Shown: positions 34,324-45,345, counted from the first letter of the stretch. The stretch: 64,000 bases of DNA from Kingdonia uniflora (GCA_014058105.1 JACGCM010001129.1:4599001-4663000); one strand, 5' to 3'. Numbers and translations are program-made. The notes: generated by a model not told the origin, from the letters alone.

Positions 34324-34790
34324 GGTCATCACACTGAAGATAAAGAAATTTTTCATGCACACAATGATTGTGGATACGGGCAGTGTTATAAAAGTCCTCT
34401 TTCAGAGTACCATCGAATAGATGGGACTTACAAATAGGGTAGAAATAAATGAACTGGATCTCAGCGGATTCAATGGATTTAAAGAAGAAAGGTTGGGAAG
34501 AATCGTTCTACTAATAATAGTTGGACCTACAACTCTTGATGCTACATTATATGTAATTAACATAAAGTCCTGATACTTAGGTATCATGGGGCATTGTTGG
34601 TTACACAATATGAAAAGAGTACCTTCCACGTACCACCAAGCACTTCGTTTCAAGTGGAATGAAGGAATCTATGAGATCAAAGAAAGTCAAAACCTTGCTC
34701 ATGCTTATGAGAATACAGTATCGAACATAGTCAACACATCAAGAGAATTTTCTTTATAGAAATTATAAAAAGATGATCACGTCAAGGATC
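34324..34790 (+). pseudogene. Protease of element E
   Basis: M-H-T-M-I-V-D-T-G-S-V-I-K-V-L-F carries the active-site D-T-G-S. Further on, Y-L-G-I-M-G-H-C-W-L-H-N-M and S-T-Y-H-Q-A-L-R-F-K match copies A and D. One stop follows S-T-I-E. Confidence 0.8.
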
Positions 34791-34849
34791 AGCTTCCTAC
34801 AGTCGAACCTAGAAAGTGTGTTAAAATCAATGAACAAGGCAGAGTGGGG

Positions 34850-35882
34850 TACCATGCTCGGTCAGAAGGATAAAGATGTCTTAATACAGTTCCTTTGAAC
34901 TAATAAAGATGTATTTGTATGAACATTCAAGGAAATTTCAGGAGTCAACCCAAAGTTGGCTTACCACAAGCTAAGCGTGAAGGACCAAGTCACAGTAGTC
35001 AAACAGAAGCAAAGGAGGCTATCACCTCAACATAGAGATGAAATCAACAAGAAGGTCGACAAGCTAATCAAAGTAGGTTTCATTAGAGAAGCCAAGTATT
35101 CGGACTGGATTTCAAACATTGCAGCAGTCCCAAAGAAGATTAAGAAAGTTTGAATCATTGTAGATTTTACCGATCTTAACAAATACATACCGAAGGACAG
35201 CTTCCATGCTCCAATAATCCATCAAATATTATACTCAACCGCAGGGCATGAGCTACTTTCCATGATGGATGCCATTTCAGACTATAATCAAATATCCCTC
35301 TATGATAAAGACTAGGAGAAAACTGCATGCATCACCGAGGGAGACCTTTATTATTACAGATTCATGCCATTCGAGTTAAAGAATACTGGAGCAACTTATC
35401 AACGTCAAGTAACAAGTATATTCGGAGATCACTTGGGGAAGGCCGTAAAAGTGTGCAATGCTCTGTAAAATGTTAAAGAAAGACGATCATGTCGCAGACC
35501 TTGGAATAATTTTTAACATTTTATGGATGTATAAAATGAAGTTCAATCTAGAAAAATGTCAATTTGGGGATCACTCTAGAAATTTTCTTCGTAATTTGAT
35601 TAGTAAGAAAGGGATAGAGGCTGACTCATAAAAAATTCAAGCTCACATATCCATGCCTTCACCAAGGACCAAGAAAGATGTGCAGAAGCTAGCTGGTAAG
35701 ATTACAGCTATCAACATATTTGTTTCAAAATCATCATATCGTTGCCAATGGTTGTTCTTGCTTCTCTGCGGATCTACCAAAAGAGGATAAGGGAAACATA
35801 ATCAAGGTATCAATTGGATAGAAGAATGTAAAGTAGAACCCAAGGTGTTTAAAAAGTACCTTGGAAAACCTTTAGTGATGAG
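34850..35882 (+). pseudogene. pol: RT and start of RNase H of element E
   Basis: Recognisable blocks are L-I-K-V-G-F-I-R-E-A-K-Y-S-D-W, D-F-T-D-L-N-K-Y-I-P-K-D-S-F, M-D-A-I-S-D-Y-N-Q-I and Y-R-F-M-P-F-E-L-K-N. The catalytic Y-x-D-D box is missing: after G-K-A-V-K-V-C the sequence reads A-L and a stop near 35466. The connection K-D-V-Q-K-L-A-G-K-I (near 35680) leads into RNase H, which is cut at 35882 by LTR-1. Confidence 0.8.
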
Positions 35883-36497
35883 TGTAATGGCCTAATTATG
35901 TAAGCTTGAAATGGCTCAGAATTAGCTCTTATACCAATGTTCTTATGATAAAAACTAATGTAAGATAAGAAATGACATAGGGGATTTAGCTTAGAAAACC
36001 TCTGAATAGGTAAAAAACTACGACCTCGAGTTGAAGGTTTTTATAATAGTAATTTTTATTGCTTGAGGCTGACATCTTATTACAAGTGATCTCTCAAACT
36101 AGAAATACTTAATCTTGTAAATAAGAATTTTGATATTTTGAGAATCTAGAAAATATAGTTTTCTTGGTGATTCCTCGTATATTTTTTTGGTCCTTGTCTC
36201 TTGTAGATCTTTTCCTTTATATAGGCCTTGCCCGCAAATCCTCATCGTGTTGAAGCTCGATCTTTGAATAATGTGGTAAGTGGCGGTTGACTGAATAACT
36301 GTAGAGTTCGTGAGAGAGAGGTATTATGAACTTCTTCATACTTTTCTGTTATGCTCGACCCACGTTTTTCATCAGCTTGTAGTGTAGGTGTCAATGCTGG
36401 CTGTTTATGTCACATGTGAGATGTGTGAGTCTAATATAGAGGCAGTTCGAAGTGGACATAGTTTGAATTGGGTTAGATCGAGGGATAGGTCCCCACA
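35883..36497 (-). repeat. LTR-1 (3' LTR of copy B)
   Basis: 615 bp, TGTAATGGCC to GGTCCCCACA on the + strand, followed by the PPT reverse complement ATCGCCCCCTC at 36498. Confidence 0.9.
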
Positions 36498-36834
36498 ATC
36501 GCCCCCTCATAACTGAAGTCACAAGTGGCTTTAGTTGAGAAAGAAACTGAGGCTACAACGGTTTTTAAAGTTTGAAAATGAAGGAAGTATAATAGGGATT
36601 TAACTGTATGGAAAATGTATATATTTTATGGGGGGATGTTTGCGCATTGAATGACGATGGAAATATTGATGTACGTGACGCTTGGGGTTTTAAGAGTTTC
36701 GTCTATTTTGAATGATGACGCTTGGGAAACGTACTTGCACATTAAATTTTAGGATTATATAAATAGTACATGTACCACGGATCTTGGCAAAGTACGTTAT
36801 TTGTTAAAAAATTCCCTAGAAGTCTATTTGTTTA
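36498..36834 (+). promoter_or_regulatory. PPT and promoter region of cassette B
   Basis: After the polypurine tract the region has repeated CATTGAATG/CATTAAAT motifs, two TGACGCTTGGG boxes (near 36677 and 36717) and TTATATAAATAG (36754). The aORF1 start lies 80 bp further on. Confidence 0.6.
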
Positions 36835-37146
36835 ATGGTAAAGACCCAGAGAATAGTTTATGGAGAGAGAGTTTCTGCCGAGATACAGAAGTTTAAGGTG
36901 AGGTATTTTGGTGAGCAATCCTTGGAGATGCCCACCCCCATTTCCGTTCTACCGACGTATCAGGCTATATTGGAAGAAGTAGTTGGAGCTGAAAAAGATT
37001 TTTATTGTATGTGGAGATTTTATTACGTTGTCTTGACAGGTGAGCAACGTTAGAGGTGTCTCTACATCCTTGCAAAAGATAAGGTTAAGGAAACATATGC
37101 GGGGGTTAACGTAACTATAGGGCAGTTTTGCCGATATCTTGCGTAG
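36835..37146 (+). pseudogene. aORF1, copy B
   Basis: It starts M-V-K-T-Q-R-I-V and has Y-F-G-E-Q-S-L-E-M-P-T-P, P-T-Y-Q-A-I, F-Y-C-M-W-R-F-Y-Y-V, L-T-G-E-Q-R, then a stop (TAG 37051-37053). It continues in frame R-C-L-Y-I-L-A-K-D-K-V to TAG at 37144. It has 104 codons instead of 101 because the usual TGA is lost. Same family as 11437-11739, 43669-44004 and 52361-52663; function unknown. Confidence 0.65.
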
Positions 37147-38024
37147 GATGGGTTTCTAAGGTCGGGCCCTCTTCATCTCTGCCAACTCTCCGATGGTGGT
37201 GGTTATAAAGGAGGCGACGATCGTAGTGGGGAAGGGAGACGGAGAATAAAAATTTTCTTCTGCACCATCATCATTTCTTGTCTCTAAGAAGACCTTATGT
37301 TTGAAGAGTTGGTTCAAGCACTGGCTCTTTCTGCTTTTATGTCCAGACTTCCTTCAAACCCAATTTCTAGTCAGAGTAAGATGGTGTGAAGGAAGAAAGA
37401 CATTTGGTGGCTTCCAATGCCTGCTTTGCTTTAGAAGATTATGAAAGACTTGTTATCATTAAAGTACCTGATTTTGAAGTATCTGAAAGACTTGTTATCT
37501 GTAAAGTACCTGAAAGACTTATTATATGTAATATGAATATAACTAAAATTTGAGCTTAATAAAATGTGTTTTATCCAAACTCTGTGTATATATATATATA
37601 TAGAGTAACTCATGAACTCGAGCTATGAGCAATTCAATGGTTTATTAATAGAGGATGAAATGTGTTATATAAGATTGAACATACCAAGTGTATTATATCA
37701 ATCGAGCTACAACTATGTGCTTGTAATATGATAGGTGTGTAAAAATTTGCGTTCAAACTAAACAACTTAGAATTATTGATGGAGATAACTGTTAGATATT
37801 TTGAATATACAAGAATTGGGAATTCGAGCTCAAGGAGGTCACTATGAAATATTGGGTAATAATTTGTGATGGAATAGGTTGAATTTATCGAGGTCGATAT
37901 GGATAAATAAGTTCAAATAAATTTGGCCCAGGATATTTTGGTTTTTTCTTGTGACAAAATTAGAAGAAAAATACAAATTATGGGAAATTTGAAGTGATTT
38001 AGAATACTGAATAAATAGGGAGAA
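37147..38024 (+). other. Spacer between aORF1 and aORF2, copy B
   Basis: Non-coding. It holds short repeats of CTTGTTATCTGTAAAGTACCTGAAAG (37440-37530) and a (TA)n run near 37586-37600. It is homologous to the spacers of the other cassettes. Confidence 0.6.
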
Positions 38025-38396
38025 AAGAGCTTTAATCCGGTGAAAGAAATAGAAATGGTGTAGACTCGATCTAAGAGAATTTGTTATATCGCTGAGGGGC
38101 GGTTGGCGTTAAAGATAATTGAAGTGCGGGAGTAGATTTTTGGCTTGTTAGATTAGGATGTTGACTTGCCAGTAACCGAGTGTCAGTTTAAAGGTTTTGA
38201 TTAGATGGGTAGGGAAATTGAGTATAGATATCACTTCTATGAGGAGTAATTCCGGGAAGTGATAGTAGAGCCTTTAGCTCGAAAGGAGGTTGTGAGATAA
38301 ATTGCTAAAAAAGTGATTGAGTTGGAAGATGTGAGGATTGCTGGAAGCGAACTGATCAGGTGCGGATCCCTAGGATATCAGAGATGTTTTAGGTAG
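38025..38396 (+). pseudogene. aORF2, copy B
   Basis: The start ATG of copies A and C reads AAG here (38025-38027). Recognisable parts are A-E-G-R-L-A-L-K-I-I-E-V-R-E, M-G-R-E-I-E-Y and V-I-E-L-E-D-V-R-I-A-G, ending C-G-S-P-G-Y-Q-R-C-F-R and TAG. Several stops interrupt it. Its 3' half is duplicated immediately downstream (38481-38613). Confidence 0.55.
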
Positions 38397-38613
38397 AATT
38401 ATATGTACAAGAATTGATTGAGATAACTCCTCATAGAAGTGATATTTATACTCAATTTCCCTACCCATCTAATCTAAACCTAGCTCGAAAGGAGGTTGTG
38501 AGACAAATTGCTAAAAAAGTGATTGAGTTGGAAGATGTGAGGATTGCTGGAAGCGAACTGATCAGGTGCGGATCCCCAGGATATCAGAGATGTTTTAGGT
38601 AGAATTATATGTA
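38199..38613. repeat. Local direct duplication plus inverted segment in aORF2 of copy B
   Basis: Segment 38275-38407 recurs at 38481-38613 with two differences. Segment 38199-38247 recurs inverted at 38426-38474 with one difference. Copies A, C and D lack this, so it arose after B split off. Confidence 0.92.
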
Positions 38614-38868
38614 AGGGAGTGAATTGTATTAGTTCAAATAACTGTCAAAGAAACGTAATGAGAATGAAGTTTGAACCACTCCTCTTTAGATGTAATGTTA
38701 TTTGTGACTGTTGAGAAAAATAAATTTGAATATTTTTGAAATATTGAGGGTTTTAGAAATGACGTCAACACTTCTATAAGTAGAAGAAGCTAAAATAGAA
38801 AAAGTAGGCAGATTTTGATTTTATCTCTGGTATATTGCAGGGAAAGTTTGATTGTGTGCAGAGTCACC

Positions 38869-39303
38869 ATGAGTGTGGGGAGGTCAGAGGGAAATTTGGG
38901 AATAAGAGATAAAAATATATTAAAATATAGGACAGGGGGTAATGATGGGCAGGTGTTTTCACCGAAAAGGTGTAAAACGCCTGACATTAATTGTGGAAGG
39001 GATGCCTCAGTTCTAAAACTAAGGAGGGCTCGTGTGAGGTCCAATAACTACCAGCAGTTAGAGAGAGAAAATATAGATAATGCTTTATCTTTTTCATTCA
39101 AACATTTATCAACTTCTAAGAAATGAAGAGCAGCGAGCGAGGGAAGGGATAAGATAGCAGAGATCTTGGTGAGAGATTAATCGAGAGTGATCTACAATCA
39201 AAGTGAAAGAGAGCTACAGAGACTGAGTCACGAAGGTAGTTATATAGCAACGTTATGAAGGAAGGACTTGGCACTGCGTCATTTTCTTATTATGATATAG
39301 AAG
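38869..39303 (+). pseudogene. aORF3, copy B exon 1
   Basis: It begins M-S-V-G-R-S-E-G-N-L-G and contains P-K-R-C-K-T-P, D-A-S-V-L-K-L-R-R-A-R-V and F-K-H-L-S-T-S-K-K, then a stop at 39124. Past it the K/R-rich part reads on to S-Y-Y-D-I-E-G at the donor AAG|GTTAGT (39303). After the intron (acceptor TATATAG near 39502) the frame ends within a few codons, so aORF3 is separate from aORF4. Confidence 0.55.
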
Positions 39304-39559
39304 GTTAGTAGATGATATGTGACAATGTGAATGTTCTTCCTATGAAAATCCTTTTTTGTAGTATTCAAATTTAAAAATTACTATTTATAGTAATCTAAAG
39401 AAATTTGTTTGATATATTTGTAAAAATGAGATATGAAAGATATATTTATGGGAGTGATGTGTATGTAAAAGATAATGATAGAATACCTGGGCCTGTATAT
39501 AGGCCGAACGTGAAGAGTTTTGTGTAGGATCAAACCTCATCTGTAGTATAATAGTTTAT

Positions 39560-42500
39560 ATGGAGACTTCACCTACTAATGAGGCGTCGACCTCTGGTCG
39601 ATCGGCTTCATCCGAGAACATAGTATCTGATAGGGAGGATGAAGTAAAAATTGTTCAATTTCTAGATTTCCCTAGAAAATTGGTATCTTATCCCCTGAAT
39701 TCTTATATGTTTGGAGAGTTTTGTAAAGCCAAGGCTTCTGAAGGGGGAAGATGGGATAATTTTGTAGAATATGCCGGCAGGCAGTTTAGAAGTTGTATTA
39801 TAGGATCTGAGGAGGAATATTTCTTTTTGATGGCTGATTTGGAGAAGGAAAAATTAGATAGGGGTTTAGACAAATCGATCTCCTTGGAGTATTGCTACGG
39901 GAATGTCCAGGGAGACTTGGAAAAGGGTATTTTGTGTTACCTGTCTCAATTGGAGTATGAGTTGAGTCTGCCCCTTAGCAATCTTGTGAAAGGGATTATG
40001 AACCTCATTGGGGCATGTCCTGTTCAGTTGAACGGGAGCATGTACGAGGTAATAAATGTTTATGAATTTTTGAATAAGTTATGGGAGGAGGATGATGTTG
40101 AGAGGAGGATATCTCCTGAAGATGTCTTGTAGTTTTACGGTGTGAAAAACTATTCTGCAAGTGGAGGAGCATACTTTTTTGTTAGTGCTACTTGACCTCT
40201 TTTCTTCGATCTGAATTCAGCATGTCCAATATGTATTGATAATGTAATATGGGTAAAGGGTGATTGCCTTCAGAGAAATGATGAAGAACCTATGGAACTT
40301 CTGTGTAGAACTGTGAAACAAAGTAAGTATAACAATGTATAATGTATAATATTAAAAATTTTAAAATTTATGTTGCTTTATTGGTAATAATAAGTTGTTT
40401 TTTGACAGGTCCTAAATCAAAGGTAATGAGGAAGGAGTCTCTGCTGGATATTGTTACCCAGGAAGGGATTGAGCTCGTGGCTGTTTTGGAAGAACTTGGT
40501 ATTAGCAGAAAGAAAGTTGATAACAGCCTGTCCAAAAATATTTAAAAGTCTTAAATAACGAGGCTAATACCAGGTGTTGGTGGCAACAACAAAAGAGGAG
40601 ATGATTGAGAAAGGCGAGTAGTTTTGCCAAAGGCCTCGGGAGTGGATTTTGCAGATGTACCAGAGTCTACTTCGTTAAGTAAGTTGGCTCTGGCATTTCC
40701 AAAGAAGATAATGTTGAAACGTGGCTCGACCTCCGGTACCACGGGGGGTGGTAAGGTCGAGGGAGAGGCGAAGAAAAGAAGGATTGATCCTTCTTCTGAA
40801 ATGATTGGGGCGAAGGTCACAGCGAATCGACCTGGTATAAAAGATAAGCTGAAAGAGGTAAAGGAAAGGGTGAGGCTTGCAGCTCACAATGATGAGGAGG
40901 AGATGAGCAAAATGGTAAGTGTAATGGTTTGAATATATGATAAATTTTGTATGGTGATTCGAGCTACCAATGTGGTTGATGTTGTTTTTTTTTTGTAGGC
41001 TGCACGCTTGATGAAGGGGATCTGCCTCGGGATGGAGGGGGAGAAAGCCGAGCTCAAGAAGGGGAAGGCTGAGCTCGAGAAGAAGGTAGCCCATTTGAAA
41101 GCTGACTTAATTAGGGAGGGGAAGTGACAGGACGCCTTAAAGGCTTCTTGAGAGGTGGAGATCAACGAACTGATAGCTGAAGCGGGAAAGAATATGGGGG
41201 AGGTGATTATCCAGCGTGATAGACTTGGGTGCCATCTCCTAAAAATGGGGTACTCCAAGAATGAGGTGAATGATATTATGGCGGACACCTATGTTGAGGT
41301 GGAAGAAGATGATGAGGCAGAAGATGTCGTGGTTGGAGTCGTAGACGGGTTAGATGGTGTCTTTCCCCAAACGGTCTAAGATAACCATGGGGATGACAAT
41401 GAGTGTCCAGAGGAAGGGAACGAGAAGGTTGAGTAGAATGTTGACTCTATGATTGTGTGATTATGAAAGGTTTGAAATGTTGTAATTTAATGGGACATTA
41501 TTTGTTGGATAGAGTTCTGTAGGCTAAGATGTGCTTGTAAACCTTTTGTAAGAACTTAACGACATGTGCCTCAAAATAAAAGAATTAGAGAATGAGCTAT
41601 CTAAGGAGAAAGACGCCCCAGCATCCATGTTGTCTTCGCAAGCTGAGTTATAGGTTAGAAAAGAACAATAAATATTTGACTTGTATGCTTCATTACTTTA
41701 GGGCTACAAAGTGAAAATTATAGTGTAGAGATAGACCAAAAACTTGTTAACAGTTTAGAGGCAATGGTACTCAAATGTATAGATAATATTAAAGTGTTGA
41801 AAAAGTTAGAATGTTGAGAATGTGTATCCTGGAATTGGAAGTATATGTTTTTGTTTATCAATCTGAGATCATACTTTGACCTTAAGTTTATAAGTAGTTT
41901 CACACAGTAGATGCCACAAAATAGAAATTTCATTAGAAATAAGATGTATATATTGAGTGAGTATTCTGAATTGAACTTGATATATCGTTTCTGTGATGTG
42001 TAGGTCAAAATGGAGTCAGCTCGTTTAAGCGAAGATGAGGTACGCCAATGTAACCAAGAGTTTGCAGTGGAGTTCGATAGAATGAGAGAGGCAAATAAAG
42101 ATAGGGAAAACCAACATGTAAAGGTACATTTTAAGTTTATTGAGGCAACTCAAACTATTGATAACCTTACTCGGAAGATCGGGGAGAAGGATGCCAAAAT
42201 TAGTAAGGGGCAAAAAGAGCTCGCAGAGGCGAAGGAAAAGGCTACAAAACTCAAAAGCCAAAATAATACACTGATGGTAAAGAGTAGGGAGGCTGACATG
42301 GTTCGATACTGTATACAGACGTTAAAAACATCAGAGGAAGAGTTATGCCATTATGTTGCCAGTCTGAAGGACCAATGGTCAGTAAAACAAACGAACAGGA
42401 GCAGACTCGAGCTGATCCAGTGAGTACCAGAAGTCAACTGGAGCGAAGAAGAAGATGGTTGAGAAAGATTGTGAGGTGAAGAGAGCTCGAGGTAATCTAT

Positions 42501-42715
42501 ATAACTCTGAAGTTGCGGTTGAGCAGTTGCCTGTAGCTTTGCCTGCTAAAGATATAGAGTTTTGGTTGGCTCAAAGGAAATGTGATGAGTTGAATGAGAG
42601 GGTGGCACAACTAAAGACTGATTTGGTTCACACCAATTCGTGCGCCAAAAATGTCGAGGTTGGAGAGCGCTCGAGAAAGAATAAAGGTTATGCAAGGGTC
42701 TCCATTGTCCAAGGG
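39560..42715 (+). pseudogene. aORF4, copy B, truncated by LTR-2
   Basis: Exon 1 (39560-40322) has a long open N-terminal domain of 190 residues: E-A-S-T-S-G-R-S, F-L-D-F-P-R-K-L-V-S-Y, F-C-K-A-K-A-S-E-G-G-R-W and Y-L-S-Q-L-E-Y-E-L-S-L-P-L-S, with one stop (40130) before F-Y-G-V-K-N. Introns are 40323-40408, 40916-40999 and later. Exon 2 carries L-E-E-L-G-I-S-R-K-K and A-F-P-K-K-I-M-L-K-R. Exon 3 carries Y-S-K-N-E-V-N-D-I-M-A-D-T-Y-V-E. Exon 5 begins near 42004 with a coiled coil (E-S-A-R-L-S-E-D-E-V). The last ~900 bp of the gene are missing where LTR-2 starts. It has the best preserved N-terminus of the four copies. Confidence 0.7.
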
Positions 42716-43333
42716 TGCAATAGCCTATTTCTGGGACTCGAACTGGCTCAGAATTTGCTCTTACACCAAGATACCTATAGCAAAGGTAATGTAAAGTAAG
42801 AAATGACACAGGTGATTTAATGTGGAAAACCTTTGAATAAGTAAAAAACCACGACCTCGAGCTGAGGATTTTAGTAATGGTAACTTTTATTGCTTGAGGC
42901 TGATATCTTATTACAAGTGATCTCCTGACTTATAAATACTTGAATCTTGTATTTAAGAAGTTTTGGTGCTTTGAGAAAATCTAGAAAATGTAGTTTTCCT
43001 GGTAATTTCTTCTGTAATTTTCTGGTCTTTGCCTCTTCTGGAACTTTTTCTTTATATGGGCCTTCTCCGCAGTTCTTCATCGTGTTGAAACACGTTCTCC
43101 GAACAATGTGGTTAGTGACAGTTGATTGAGTAACTGTTGCGTTCCTGAGAGACAAGTGTATTTGACTTGTTCAGGTTTATCTATTTGAGCTCGACCCACA
43201 TTCTTTATCAGTTCATGGACTAGGTGGCAATGTTGACTGCTGAACTCTCGTGTAGAATGCGTGAGCATGACATGGAGGTAGTTTGAACTGGAGATAACTC
43301 GAATAGGGTTAGATCGAGGAATAGTCCCCAACA
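42716..43333 (-). repeat. LTR-2 (3' LTR of copy C)
   Basis: 618 bp, TGCAATAGCC to TCCCCAACA on the + strand, with PPT reverse complement ATCTCCCCCTCGC at 43334. On its left it directly cuts aORF4 of copy B, and no PBS is present there. Confidence 0.9.
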
Positions 43334-43668
43334 ATCTCCCCCTCGCAACCGAAGTCACGAGTGGCTTTGTTTGAGAAAAATTTTGAGATATATATTTATT
43401 GGGTTTTGAAGTTTGAAACTGAAAGAAGTAATGATGGTATTTAACTGCACGGAAAATACGCGTCCATGGGGGGATGTTTGTGCATTAAATGTTGATGGGA
43501 ATAATAATGTACGTGATGGTTAGGGATTTGGAGAGCTTCATCTATATTGAATAATAACACTTGGGAAAATGTACATGTACATTAAATGATGGGATTATAT
43601 AAATAGCACCTGTACCGAGGATTGTGGCAAAGTATGCTTGTCTGTTAAGAATTTATGAAAGGTTTACG
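43334..43668 (+). promoter_or_regulatory. PPT and promoter region of cassette C
   Basis: Same layout as 36498-36834. TTATATAAATAGCACCTGTACC near 43588 lies about 80 bp before aORF1. Confidence 0.6.
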
Positions 43669-44004
43669 ATGGTGAAGACTCAGAGAATAGTTCTTGATAA
43701 AAGAATTGCTACTGAGATGTAGAAGTTGAAGTTGAAATACTTTGGTGATCAGCCTCTGGAAATGCCTACCCCTGTTCCCGTTCTACCGACGTATCAAGGT
43801 ATGATGGAAGGAGAGGCGGATGAAGATGAGATGGATTTTCACTGTATGTGGAGATTTCATCATGTTCGCTTGACAGGTGAGCAACGTTAGGTTTGTCTCT
43901 GTATTCATGTAGAAGATAGGGTTGAGGAGTCAGATGCGGGGGTAGGTATAACTGCGGGGCAGTTGCGTCGTTGCGCCGATGTCTTGTGCATGATTGATTT
44001 CTAA
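43669..44004 (+). pseudogene. aORF1, copy C
   Basis: M-V-K-T-Q-R-I-V-L-D, stop after A-T-E-M, then L-K-Y-F-G-D-Q-P-L-E-M-P-T-P, P-T-Y-Q-G-M, W-R-F-H-H-V-R-L-T-G-E-Q-R, stop, C-I-H-V-E-D-R-V-E-E and G-I-T-A-G-Q-L-R. A small insertion near the end removes the usual TGA and extends the frame to 112 codons. No frameshift inside the conserved part. Confidence 0.65.
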
Positions 44005-44961
44005 GGTAGGAATCCCTTCATCTCTACCAACACTGCGGAGGTGGTGGTTATAGAGGAGGCGATGGTGGTAGTGGATGAGGTAGATGGAGAATGGAAGTCA
44101 GCTTCTGCACCTCCATCTTTTCTTGGTTCTGAGAAGATCTTATATTGGAATAGTTGGTTCATGTACTGAGTCCTCTGCTTTCATGCCCAGACTTCCTCCA
44201 AACCGAGTTTCTGGTTAAAGTAAGTCGGTATAAAAGAAGAAGGGCCTATAGGGATTTCCAATGCCTATTTTGCATCAGAGGCTTCTTGGGGTGAAATATC
44301 ACTGAAGTCGGATGAACTGAAGGATTTGATGTTTCAGATTGCCTGAAAAACTTGTTATCTGTAAAAGTACTTGAAAAACTTGTTATCTGTAAAGTACCTG
44401 ATGTTTGAGTATTTGAATGACATGTTATCTGTAAAGTAACTGGAAGATTTGTTAGGTGTAAAGTACTTGTAATTTATATTGGAGCTAAATTAAATTTGTT
44501 TACTCAAACTCTGTGTTGATATCTGTATATAATAACTCTTGAGATCGAGCTATGAATGAGTGAAAAATTATGAATTGTGAATGGCATGTTATATATGAGA
44601 GTATAATTTATAATCTATTCACAGCAATCGAGCTGTAAATAAATATGTATTGCAACATGACAAGTGTGTAAGAAATTATACTCGAGCTGAGTGAATAAGA
44701 TTTATGGGGGTAGAGAGAAAAAAATTTAGAAGTTTTTAGGATGGGAACTCAAACTCTTGGAGGTCGTTCGGGAATTTTTAAGATTTTGGAAAGAATAAGC
44801 TCGATATATAATAGGTAAGAAAAATATTGAGGTCGATGGGGAAAGATATGTTTAAATAACTTTTTTTAAGATACTAGGGTTTTCTGTTAAGATAGAAAAT
44901 GATAATGTCACGAATTGTGGGGAATCCCTTGCAATCCCAAAAACTGTATAAAATAGGGGAA
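44005..44961 (+). other. Spacer between aORF1 and aORF2, copy C
   Basis: Non-coding. It has degenerate CTTGTTATCTGTAAAGTAC repeats at 44330-44470. TATAAAATAGG at about 44947-44957 lies just before the aORF2 start. Confidence 0.6.
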
Positions 44962-45345
44962 ATGAGCTTTACTCAGGTGGAAAATAACATAAATGGTTTG
45001 GACTCGATCTGAGAGAGCTCGTTATGCCGTTGAGGGGCGGTTGGGGATAAAAATAGCTGAAGTGCAGGAGCAGATTTTTAGGCTATTGGACTATAATGTT
45101 AAACTGCTAGTGAGGGAGTATTAGTTTGAAAGATTAGATTCGATGGGCAGGGAACTTGAGTATGCACGTTTTTTCTATGAGAGATTTTTTTAGGGACTGG
45201 TATTGGATCCTGCAGATCGAGAAGAGGTGGTGGGATTGATTGCTGAAGAGGAGACAATTTTGAAGATGTGAGGATCGTTGTAGGTTATTTGATTGGATGT
45301 GGCTCTCTAGCTCATCAGGGATGCTTTAGGTATAATTATATCTGA
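44962..45345 (+). pseudogene. aORF2, copy C
   Basis: The ATG and the following M-S-F-T match copy A, then a one-base shift leads to R-Y-A-V-E-G-R-L-G-I-K-I-A-E-V-Q-E-Q-I-F, a stop, M-G-R-E-L-E-Y-A-R-F-F-Y-E-R-F-F and D-P-A-D-R-E-E-V-V-G-L-I-A-E. The C-terminal block C-G-S-L-A-H-Q-G-C-F is shared with B but absent from A. Strong residue conservation despite the breaks supports a real protein family. Confidence 0.6.

Larger units (their letters stand above)
31310..35882 (+). mobile_element. Tat-lineage Ty3/gypsy element E, 3'-truncated
   Basis: A divergent 5' LTR, PBS, long gag, protease, RT and the start of RNase H are in + orientation. The element stops abruptly at 35882, where the inverted LTR-1 begins, and a solo LTR sits inside it at 33719-34318. 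Its missing 3' part may lie beyond the right end of the window if the array inserted into it. It carries the only long gag here. Confidence 0.85.

Noticed and set aside
40551..41288. Long open frames on the minus strand opposite aORF4 exons 2-3 of copy B
   Set aside because: They lie antisense to the conserved exons, have no conserved start, and the equivalent frames in A, C and D do not share their residues. They are shadows of low-complexity coding sequence.
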